NCBI GenBank assembly: GCA_013696695.1
Contig: JACCYD010001200.1
Coordinates: 1-6,231 of the forward strand
Direction of reading: 5' to 3'
Length of the DNA: 6,231 bases
Source: Deltaproteobacteria bacterium
GTDB taxonomy: Bacteria; Myxococcota_A; Polyangia; Haliangiales; Haliangiaceae
A model generated the notes under the pieces. The model worked only from the letters and a program-made list of their open reading frames with translations. It had not been told where the DNA came from and made no database searches. Positions within the stretch are counted from its first letter, which is position 1; the number at the start of each line of letters is the position of its first letter. Of the stretch, positions 1-6,231 are shown piece by piece. The position numbers and the translations under genes are program-made.

Positions 1-1814
1 GCCTTGACCGGTGCGATCGTCTTCACGAAGTTGTCGATGTCGTCCCAATCTTTGTGGCCGCACAGCGCCTGCGTGCCGTCATCGGCGAGCTCCTTGAGCG
101 GCTTCTGCAGACCACCGATCGCGGCGCCGGCCTGCGCGAGCGCGACCTGGGTCTCCTTGTCGAGCTGGTTGCAGTCGGCGAGCGTCGGTGCGCTGGTGAT
201 CGCGCCGAGTCCGCCGGAGACGTCGCGCGTGTTGCGTTCGAAGTCGTGATGCTCGTCGAAGATGCCGGTCCAGTTGAAGATGCGCTGCTTCTGGGCACCC
301 GCCCCGTGCGAGAACGAGCCGTCCTGCGAGGTCGTCTGGCGCGGGCCCGAACCGAATACCCAGGTGATGTTGTCGGTCAAGCCGTCGGGGTGACACGAGC
401 CGCACGACGACCAGCCTTCGCCGCCCTTCGCGCCGTTCTGCTGTGCCGCGCTCCACCGGCCGCGGCCGGTAAAGTAGAAGCGCTTGCCGCGCTGCACGCT
501 GGATTCGATCGCGTTCGCCGGCGCGGGCGCCGCTTCGAACGTCGCCGTCATCGACTGCGCCGACAGATCGACGACGCCGAGCCGCCGCGAGAGCCAGCAG
601 TTGACGTAGGCGATGCCCCTCGCGCTGTCGATCACGACGCCCGTAGGGTTCTGGCACTTGCCGATCGCATCGTTGCCTGCGAGATCGATTTGCTTGTTCT
701 GCGTCGAGCCGATCTCGACGGTGTCTCCGAACGTGATGCGCTGCATGACATCGCCTGCGCGGCCGATCGCATATGCGACGTTCGAGTCCGCGACGAAGTC
801 GATGTCCGAAAGCTCGCCGGGGATGAACCGCGGTGACGCCGCCGACGGCGACGGAATCGCATCGTAGATCTTGCGCGCCAGGTTGACCGAGCCGCTCGCG
901 TCGCGCACCTCGGTGCCGGTCGCGAGATCGGCGACGTAGACGACGGGATAGACGTTGTTGTCGAACCGCGCCGGGCCGTCCGGTGACGCCGACACGCTCG
1001 TGATGTAAAGCCTGCCGTTCGCCACGGCGACCGCCGACAGCTGGTTCGGCGAGGTCAGCAGCGTCGGCGCATCGGCCACGCCGCCCTTCGTGAAGCCGCT
1101 GAGCAGCGGCGCGAGCTCGATCTGCTTGGTCTCCTCGAGGTTGGCGAGCGAATACGTGCGCACCACACCGAGGCGGCCATCGTCCTTCGATTCCTTACCG
1201 GGGACCGGCGTGCCGAAGAACTGCGTCACGACGAGCGTCTCGTCGGCATCGGTGTCATCCCCGTTATTGGTGACGAGCAGCGCGCGCGGGCGATCGACAC
1301 GAAAAGATCCCTCCAGCGTCATCGTCCCGGTGTCGATCACCGAGACCCGACCTTCAGCGAGCTCTGCCACGAACAGTTGCTTGCCACTCGGCGACAGCGC
1401 GAGTGCGACCGGCTCCGAGCCGACGTCCACCGTGGCATCGACGGCCGGCGTGCCGCCATCGATCCCGGCGATCCGCACGACCGTGCCGTCGGCGCGGTTC
1501 GCGACGTACGCGACGGTGCTGTCCGGTGCGATCACCACGGCCGCGGGCGCGCCGCCGGTGACCAGCTTCGAGAGCCGCGCGTGATCCGACGTCTGGAACA
1601 CGGCCAGCGAGTTGTCCTCCGGGTTCACCATCGCGACGCGTCCGCCATCCTCGGAGAGTGCGATCGTGCTCGAGCGCGAGATCCGCGTCGCCACCGGGCC
1701 ATCGTCGTTGTTCGGAGCGGTTGCAGCACCACATCCGACACCACCTCCGAGCGCTAGCGCCCCACACACGGCGAGTGCCAGACGCTGCTCGTAACTATTC
1801 GAATCATCGGCCAT
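1..1814 (-). CDS. Beta-propeller/cytochrome c lipoprotein, C-terminus beyond window
   Basis: The reading frame is open from ATG 1814 to the window edge (604 complete codons, no stop). The N-terminus is a lipoprotein signal: one Arg (R11), a hydrophobic stretch and lipobox GVGC with C28 as the lipidated residue. Residues about 45-430 carry YVTN/YncE-like propeller strands, clearest at 50-74, 93-115 and 136-161 (for example PDSTVAYVANRADGTVVRI). A heme c site CGSCH follows at residues 471-475 (positions 390-404), then PDGLTD, GPRQT, NWTGIFDEHHDFE and NTRDVSGG. This layout matches propeller proteins fused to a MauG/cytochrome c peroxidase-like domain. Such domains usually have a second CxxCH, which is not seen before the edge and may lie beyond it. 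C387/C406 and C548/C585 could form disulfides. The likely role is periplasmic or outer-membrane electron transfer or peroxidase-type chemistry; the substrate is unknown. It is divergent from the RCC1 gene. Family assignment is confident, function is not. Confidence 0.88.
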   Translation of the reverse strand, partial: MADDSNSYEQRLALAVCGALALGGGVGCGAATAPNNDDGPVATRISRSSTIALSEDGGRVAMVNPEDNSLAVFQTSDHARLSKLVTGGAPAAVVIAPDSTVAYVANRADGTVVRIAGIDGGTPAVDATVDVGSEPVALALSPSGKQLFVAELAEGRVSVIDTGTMTLEGSFRVDRPRALLVTNNGDDTDADETLVVTQFFGTPVPGKESKDDGRLGVVRTYSLANLEETKQIELAPLLSGFTKGGVADAPTLLTSPNQLSAVAVANGRLYITSVSASPDGPARFDNNVYPVVYVADLATGTEVRDASGSVNLARKIYDAIPSPSAASPRFIPGELSDIDFVADSNVAYAIGRAGDVMQRITFGDTVEIGSTQNKQIDLAGNDAIGKCQNPTGVVIDSARGIAYVNCWLSRRLGVVDLSAQSMTATFEAAPAPANAIESSVQRGKRFYFTGRGRWSAAQQNGAKGGEGWSSCGSCHPDGLTDNITWVFGSGPRQTTSQDGSFSHGAGAQKQRIFNWTGIFDEHHDFERNTRDVSGGLGAITSAPTLADCNQLDKETQVALAQAGAAIGGLQKPLKELADDGTQALCGHKDWDDIDNFVKTIAPVK

Positions 1815-2015
1815 CTTTGCTGTTTCTCCTTCTCTGCCGTGAAGAGGAATGACTGCTTCGAGGTCGCATCGAACATGCGCGTGAACCCGGTATGTGCTCG
1901 GCGCGCGAGCGAAAAAAAGTTTGTTTGCGACACCGCGCGCGATCGGCCTCGCGACGAGCTGCGCAGGTCGTTGCGACATCCACCCGTGAGGCTCCTCTCC
2001 GACGTAGACTGGGTA
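1815..2015. other. Divergent intergenic region, about 200 bp
   Basis: This gap separates the start of the minus-strand cytochrome gene from the start of the plus-strand RCC1 gene, so promoters for both should lie here. It contains the minus-strand ribosome binding site at 1826-1831 and an A-tract at 1912-1918 followed by GTTTGTTTG, an AT-rich island in otherwise GC-rich DNA. I could not find a convincing -35/-10 pair on either strand. The plus-strand frame of the RCC1 gene stays open back to a GTG at 1839, but that stretch is rich in Arg and charged residues and reads as non-coding. Confidence 0.6.
1826..1831 (-). promoter_or_regulatory. Ribosome binding site of the propeller/cytochrome gene
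   Basis: Read on the minus strand this is AAGGAG, 11 bases before ATG 1814. It is a full match to the Shine-Dalgarno core, at slightly long spacing, and supports the chosen start even though the encoded N-terminus (MADDSNSYEQR) is unusually acidic for a signal peptide. Confidence 0.6.
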
Positions 2016-3164
2016 ATGCGCTGGGTCGGGATTGTGATCGTGACTGCCTGCTCGTACACCGCGCCGCCCACCGAGACGCCGGTCGACGGCGCCCCCGCGG
2101 ACGAGATGGTCGCGGATCCGTGTGCGGTCACCGCGATCGCCGCGTACGGCGCACACACCTGCGTGGTGCGTGCGGATGGCAGCGTGTGGTGCTGGGGCAA
2201 CGACGATCACCTCGAGCTCGGTGTCGCCAGCTCGACGAGCTGCACCACCGACGACGTGCCGTGTTCGCCGTCACCGCTACAAGTCTCGATCGCTCCTGCA
2301 ACCGCGATCGGCATGGGGGACGAGCAGACGTGCGCGACCACGGCGAATGGCACGATGTGCTGGGGCCGTAATGAAGATGGCGAGCTCGGCACCGGTTCGA
2401 GCGAGCGAGGCACGCTGCCGGTGCTGGTGCCGGCGCGCGCGGGTGCGGTCGAATTCGTCGGCGGTCAAACGCACCTCTGCTCGCGCGATCAGGCCTCGAC
2501 CGTGAGCTGCGCGGGAAACAATCAGCTCGGCGAGCTCGGCGACGGCACGGGTGCGCAGCAGGTCACGCCCGTCAGCGTCGAGCTCGGCGGCGGGGCGACG
2601 ACCATCGGCGGTGGTTACAACCACACCTGCGCGATCGTCGGCGGGATCGTGTCGTGCTGGGGAAGCAACACGAGCAATCAGGTCGATGCGTCCTCGGATG
2701 CGATCAAGCTCGCGCCCGTCGCGCGCACCGACATCACCAACGCCGTCCAGGTGGTCGGCGGAGTCTCGCATTCCTGCGTGCGACTCGCCGATCAGACGGC
2801 GATGTGCTGGGGTGGCAATGACGAGGGGCAACTCGGCGACGGCACCACGACCAACACCACGGTCCGGACGCCGACGCTCGTCGCGCTTACCGGGATCGAG
2901 GCCCTGTCGGCGGGTGTCGATCACACGTGCGCGCTGGCCGGTGGTCAGGTGTCGTGCTGGGGCGAAAACTACACTGCCCGGCCCGCCGTCGTGGCGCTGC
3001 CGGGACCTGCGACGCTGATCGCATCGGGCAGCTACCACGACTGCGCGGTGTTGACGGACGGCTCCACCTGGTGCTGGCACTGGCAAGCCTTCGGTCAGCT
3101 CGGCAACGGCACCATCGATGATCAGTTTGCCACCGTCGCGGTACAAGCAGTCACGTGTCCTTGA
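2016..3164 (+). CDS. RCC1-repeat beta-propeller lipoprotein
   Basis: A 382-residue protein. ATG 2016 was chosen because it leads straight into a lipoprotein signal (MRWVGIVIVTAC, lipidated C12). An in-frame GTG at 1986 would lengthen the signal by ten residues and is possible; neither start has a clear ribosome binding site. Seven RCC1-like (ATS1/RCC1) repeats follow, each with the pattern G-x-x-H/Q-x-C-(8-10 residues)-C-W-G and several ending in GELG/GQLGDG. The paired cysteines are 49/59, 106/115, 155/165, 205/214, 254/264, 305/314 and 343/353. Seven repeats predict a seven-bladed propeller. Blade 1 carries an insertion with its own pair C76/C83, and C36 and C381 could link the two ends. 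Bacterial RCC1 lipoproteins are common in myxobacteria, mostly with unknown function; ligand or protein binding at the cell surface is an inference. The next gene starts 57 bases downstream on the same strand, suggesting co-transcription. Confidence 0.9.
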   Translation: MRWVGIVIVTACSYTAPPTETPVDGAPADEMVADPCAVTAIAAYGAHTCVVRADGSVWCWGNDDHLELGVASSTSCTTDDVPCSPSPLQVSIAPATAIGMGDEQTCATTANGTMCWGRNEDGELGTGSSERGTLPVLVPARAGAVEFVGGQTHLCSRDQASTVSCAGNNQLGELGDGTGAQQVTPVSVELGGGATTIGGGYNHTCAIVGGIVSCWGSNTSNQVDASSDAIKLAPVARTDITNAVQVVGGVSHSCVRLADQTAMCWGGNDEGQLGDGTTTNTTVRTPTLVALTGIEALSAGVDHTCALAGGQVSCWGENYTARPAVVALPGPATLIASGSYHDCAVLTDGSTWCWHWQAFGQLGNGTIDDQFATVAVQAVTCP

Positions 3165-3221
3165 AGCTCCGTGAGCGGATACCCCGGCGTATTGAACCCG
3201 AGCACGTGCGACCATGGCGCG

Positions 3222-4130
3222 GTGCGAATTCTCTCGCTAGTCGTCCTCTGCACGATGGCGTGCGGTCGGCTCGGCTTCGAGAACCGGCTCGAGACGGACG
3301 GCGCGATCGACGGTGTGCCCGACGCGTTGCAAGGAGATTGCTGGGCGGTGTGGAAGACCGGCGCGCCGCGGTTCTCGACGCCGGTTCCGGTCGCCGAGCT
3401 CGCGCTGCCAGACAAGCAAGGCAACCCGTGGCTCGCGCCGGATGGCAGGACGCTCTACTTCGACAGCGGCACCGGTGACACCGAGATCTTTCGGACCACG
3501 CGCGCAGCTCGCGACATGCCGTTCGGAACGCCGGAACAGATCACCGAGCTGACGAGCGCCGTCGAGGACACCAGCTTTTCGATGACCGCAGACAACACCC
3601 TCGCCGTGATCAGCTCGTCACGTGGCGGCGCGTCGGGCTTCGATCTGTTTCAGACCCAGCGCGCCGGGGTAGGTGCCGTGTTCGACCCGGTCGATGCGAC
3701 GCCGTTCGGCAACGTGACCTCGAGCGAGAACGAGTTCGATTCGTTTCTCACGCCCGATGGGTTGCGGCTGTACTACGCGCAGAGCGCGCCGACGGGGCAG
3801 GTGATCCAGACCACCTCACGGCAGCAGCGGTCGGACGTGTTTCGCCTGCCGCAACGGTTGATGGGTACGGGTACGTTCGCGGTCGAAGCCGATCCGAAAC
3901 TGGATCTCCACGAGCTCGTCCTCGTGTTCTCCGCCAATATCCCGCTGCAGCTGTTCGCCGCGGTGCGCGGTGTGAGCGACCAGGATTTCGGGACGCCGTT
4001 CGCGCTCACCGATCTTGCGGGGCCGGGCCACGACGCTGACCCGGCGTTCTCGCCCGATGGTTGCGAGCTGTTCTGGATCTCGGATCGCGGCGGCGATCGC
4101 GACCTCTACCACGCGAACGTGATCCCCTAG
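3222..4130 (+). CDS. PD40/TolB-like beta-propeller lipoprotein
   Basis: A 302-residue protein. GTG 3222 was chosen because it gives a compact lipoprotein signal MRILSLVVLCTMAC (C14 lipidated) followed by GRLGFE; the frame is open further upstream to GTG 3171, but that would put 17 non-signal residues in front. No good ribosome binding site precedes it, so translation may depend on the upstream RCC1 gene, which ends 57 bases earlier. The mature part has WD40-like PD40 repeats of the TolB type: LAPDGRTLYFDS (71-82), MTADNTLAVISSSRGG (121-136), LTPDGLRLYYAQS (176-188), a degenerate copy around 222-247, and FSPDGCELFWISDRGG (276-291) closing with RDLYHA. C40 and C281 may form a disulfide. There is no TolB N-terminal domain, no peptidase domain and no catalytic motif. 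Function is unknown; such proteins are usually described only as TolB-like or PD40 proteins. Its stop codon overlaps that of the convergent FG-GAP gene. Confidence 0.87.
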   Translation: MRILSLVVLCTMACGRLGFENRLETDGAIDGVPDALQGDCWAVWKTGAPRFSTPVPVAELALPDKQGNPWLAPDGRTLYFDSGTGDTEIFRTTRAARDMPFGTPEQITELTSAVEDTSFSMTADNTLAVISSSRGGASGFDLFQTQRAGVGAVFDPVDATPFGNVTSSENEFDSFLTPDGLRLYYAQSAPTGQVIQTTSRQQRSDVFRLPQRLMGTGTFAVEADPKLDLHELVLVFSANIPLQLFAAVRGVSDQDFGTPFALTDLAGPGHDADPAFSPDGCELFWISDRGGDRDLYHANVIP

Positions 4131-4132
4131 GG
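4125..4132. other. Palindrome CCCTAGGG carrying two opposed stop codons
   Basis: The central CTAG (4127-4130) supplies TAG to the plus-strand PD40 gene (4128-4130) and TAG to the minus-strand FG-GAP gene (4127-4129). The two genes therefore overlap by four bases with no intergenic space, and no intrinsic terminator can sit between them. Whether the eight-base palindrome does anything beyond encoding both stops is unknown. Confidence 0.85.
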
Positions 4133-5434
4133 AGACGACAGGATCACGCCGAGGGCGTTCGCGTCGCCGTCGGCGAACAGCACGTCGAGGCGACCGTCGC
4201 CGTTGACGTCGTCGAGCGCGATCGACTCGGGATTGTCCGCGGCACCGATCGGCTGGACCGCCGAGAACCCGGCGTCGCCGTTGTTGGTCACCAGGCCGAC
4301 CGCGTCGAGATCGCGCATCGCCACGACGAGATCGAGATCGCCATCGCCGTCGACATCGCCCGCGGCGACCGCCTGCGGAAATGCGGCGGGTGCGATGGGA
4401 ACGACTTGCTGTGATGCGAAGCCACCGGCGATACCTAGCAGCACGCTGAGGTCGTTGCTGAACGTGTTCGCCGAGATCAGGTCGAGCCGGCCATCGCCAT
4501 CGAGATCTGCGATCGCGATCGAATCCTCCGGCCCGTCACCGACGGGAAAGGTCACCGGGCTCGCGATCGCTCCGCCGGTGTTGTCGAACACGCCGATCGC
4601 ATCGGCGCCGTGGGCCGCGATCACGATCTCGGGCGCGCCATCCCCGTCGAGATCGCCGATCGAGATCGCGTGGGGATTGAGCGGCGCAGCGAGGTCCACC
4701 GCCGCGGCGAACGTGCCGGTGCCGGTGTTCGAGAGCCGGCTCACGGTACTGGCCACGAAGTTCGCGGTGACCAGATCGATGTCGCCGTCGCCATCGAGAT
4801 CACCGGCCGCGATCGAGAACGGTCCCATGCCGACCGCGATCGTCACCGGCGCGGCGAGCACGCCAGCACCGGTGTTGCGCAGGATACTGACGGTGTTGTC
4901 GGTGATGTTGGATGCCGCGACGTCGACGCGACCGTCGCCATCGAAGTCGGCGAGCGCGATGCAGTTGGTGCCGGTACCGGACGGGCTCGCCGGCAAGCCC
5001 ATGAACTGACCCATCGCGTTGAGGAACACGGTGACCGTGCCCGAGGTGGTGTTCGCGACCACGGCGTCGAGATCGCCGTCGCCGTCGAGATCCGCGAGGC
5101 GCACCGCGCGCGGGGCCATCCCGGAAGGTGAGGTCTTCGGTGGTTGCACGCAGATCTCGCCTGGCGCCGCGACGCCATTGCCGCACGCCGATTCGGTGCA
5201 GTTCGAATCGCAACCGTCGCCCTCCGTGGCGTTGCCATCGTCGCAACCTTCGCCGACATCCGCCACGGCATCGCCACAGCTCTCGAGGGTGCATGCGGTC
5301 GTGCAGCCATCGCCGTCGACGGTGTTGCCGTCGTCGCAGGTCTCCGCACCGGCGACGACCTCGTCGCCACACACCGCGCTGGTCACGCTGGCGCCACATC
5401 CAGAGGCGAGCAGGCTGACCAGGAGCAGGCGCAT
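4127..5434 (-). CDS. FG-GAP/VCBS propeller lipoprotein with Myxococcus cysteine-rich repeats
   Basis: A 435-residue protein starting at ATG 5434, with a purine-rich ribosome binding site just upstream. Signal peptide MRLLLVSLLASGC has lipobox ASGC, so C13 is lipidated. Residues 22-95 hold two full Myxococcus-type disulfide repeats (CGD..CDDGN..DGDGC..C; DUF4215-like) and the first half of a third, with an exact 31-residue period (C22/53/84, C33/64/95, C44/75, C48/79). Residues about 107-435 hold seven FG-GAP/VCBS repeats; each centres on a calcium-loop motif DxDGDGxxD or close variant starting at 115, 163, 212, 261, 310, 360 and 409. Copy 4 ends in Glu and copy 7 has Asn for the second Asp. 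The likely fold is a seven-bladed calcium-binding propeller of integrin-alpha type on a disulfide-rich stalk, anchored in the outer membrane. An adhesion or binding role is inferred. It lies 64 bases downstream of clpX on the same strand and converges on the PD40 gene. Confidence 0.92.
   Translation of the reverse strand: MRLLLVSLLASGCGASVTSAVCGDEVVAGAETCDDGNTVDGDGCTTACTLESCGDAVADVGEGCDDGNATEGDGCDSNCTESACGNGVAAPGEICVQPPKTSPSGMAPRAVRLADLDGDGDLDAVVANTTSGTVTVFLNAMGQFMGLPASPSGTGTNCIALADFDGDGRVDVAASNITDNTVSILRNTGAGVLAAPVTIAVGMGPFSIAAGDLDGDGDIDLVTANFVASTVSRLSNTGTGTFAAAVDLAAPLNPHAISIGDLDGDGAPEIVIAAHGADAIGVFDNTGGAIASPVTFPVGDGPEDSIAIADLDGDGRLDLISANTFSNDLSVLLGIAGGFASQQVVPIAPAAFPQAVAAGDVDGDGDLDLVVAMRDLDAVGLVTNNGDAGFSAVQPIGAADNPESIALDDVNGDGRLDVLFADGDANALGVILSSP
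4184..5092 (-). repeat. Seven coding FG-GAP calcium-loop repeats
   Basis: The calcium-loop codons lie at 5066-5092, 4922-4948, 4775-4801, 4628-4654, 4481-4507, 4331-4357 and 4184-4210, a spacing of 144-150 bases. The DNA of the loops is itself alike (variants of GTCGCCGTCGAGATC on the plus strand), so the tract could recombine or slip in whole-blade units. The segments between loops have clearly diverged, so the array is old rather than freshly amplified. Confidence 0.85.
5150..5371 (-). repeat. Two and a half coding disulfide repeats, 93-base period
   Basis: Three copies start at C22 (codon 5369-5371), C53 and C84. The first two have all four cysteines plus CDDGN and GDGC; the third stops after its second cysteine (C95) and runs into a Pro-rich linker QPPKTSPSG. 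Eight of the ten cysteines fall in complete repeats; C84 and C95 of the half repeat could pair with each other. Confidence 0.85.
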
Positions 5435-5498
5435 GGCCCCCTCATGATACGAGCAATGGGGGTGGTGGCGGTGACGAAGAAGTAACGGCTTGGCCGCG
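5435..5498. other. Short gap between clpX stop and FG-GAP lipoprotein start
   Basis: This 64-base spacer lies between two minus-strand genes. Apart from the ribosome binding site, it shows no convincing promoter and no hairpin followed by a T-run. Read-through from clpX into the lipoprotein gene is therefore possible, but a separate promoter inside clpX or in this gap cannot be excluded. Confidence 0.5.
5437..5443 (-). promoter_or_regulatory. Ribosome binding site of the FG-GAP lipoprotein gene
   Basis: Reads GAGGGGG on the minus strand. Its GAGG core (5440-5443) ends five bases before ATG 5434, a normal Shine-Dalgarno spacing. It supports the start that yields the lipoprotein signal. Confidence 0.5.

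Positions 5499-6231
<733 letters not shown>

Noticed and set aside
54..836. Plus-strand open frame (260 codons) opposite the cytochrome gene
   Set aside because: Very Arg/Ala/Val-rich with no domain. The minus-strand frame here contains CGSCH and coherent cytochrome motifs.
1839..2015. N-terminal extension of the RCC1 protein from GTG 1839
   Set aside because: The added 59 residues are charged, precede the lipoprotein signal and would make it internal, so ATG 2016 (or GTG 1986) is preferred.
2277..3215. Long minus-strand open frame (312 codons) opposite the RCC1 gene
   Set aside because: Its translation is Arg/Ala/Asp-rich with no recognisable motif, as expected of an antisense frame in GC-rich DNA, while the plus strand encodes seven clear RCC1 repeats.
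4203..5009. Plus-strand open frame (268 codons) opposite the FG-GAP gene
   Set aside because: Its apparent SPSPSRS repeats are the mirror image of the DxDGDG codons on the other strand.
4184..5092. Regular spacing of similar DNA segments, suggestive of a CRISPR-like or satellite array
   Set aside because: The repeats are in frame, diverged, and explained fully by seven FG-GAP blades of one protein.
5444..5449. TATCAT on the minus strand as a -10 box for the FG-GAP gene
   Set aside because: No -35 match at proper spacing, and a start from it would remove the ribosome binding site.

Overview
The window is GC-rich and densely coding, and the protein families point to a myxobacterium (Myxococcota). 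The signs are a Myxococcus-type disulfide repeat (CGD...CDDGN..DGDGC...C), a run of extracytoplasmic beta-propeller lipoproteins, a propeller-plus-cytochrome c protein, and a ClpX close to the proteobacterial type. The lineage is inferred from family content, not from any search.

Layout from left to right. Positions 1-1814 (minus): a lipoprotein with a YVTN/YncE-like beta-propeller followed by a cytochrome c domain; its 3' end lies outside the window. Positions 1815-2015: a divergent intergenic region. Positions 2016-3164 and 3222-4130 (plus): two tandem lipoprotein genes, an RCC1-repeat protein and a PD40/TolB-like propeller, probably one transcription unit. Positions 4127-5434 (minus): a lipoprotein with two and a half cysteine-rich Myxococcus repeats followed by seven FG-GAP/VCBS calcium-binding repeats. 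It converges on the preceding gene so tightly that one CTAG carries both stop codons. Positions 5499-6231 (minus): the C-terminal two thirds or so of clpX, whose 5' end lies outside the window.

The main theme is that four neighbouring genes, in three transcriptional orientations, each encode a predicted lipid-anchored protein built on a different beta-propeller family. None has a visible enzymatic active site except the heme-binding CxxCH of the first. They look like envelope or surface proteins acting in binding, scaffolding or electron transfer, but the sequence does not prove that they act together. clpX is a housekeeping gene (ATPase of the ClpXP protease) and is probably not functionally linked to them.

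I found no RNA genes, mobile elements, CRISPR arrays, phage genes or recognisable defence system. No stretch longer than about 200 bases lacks a gene.
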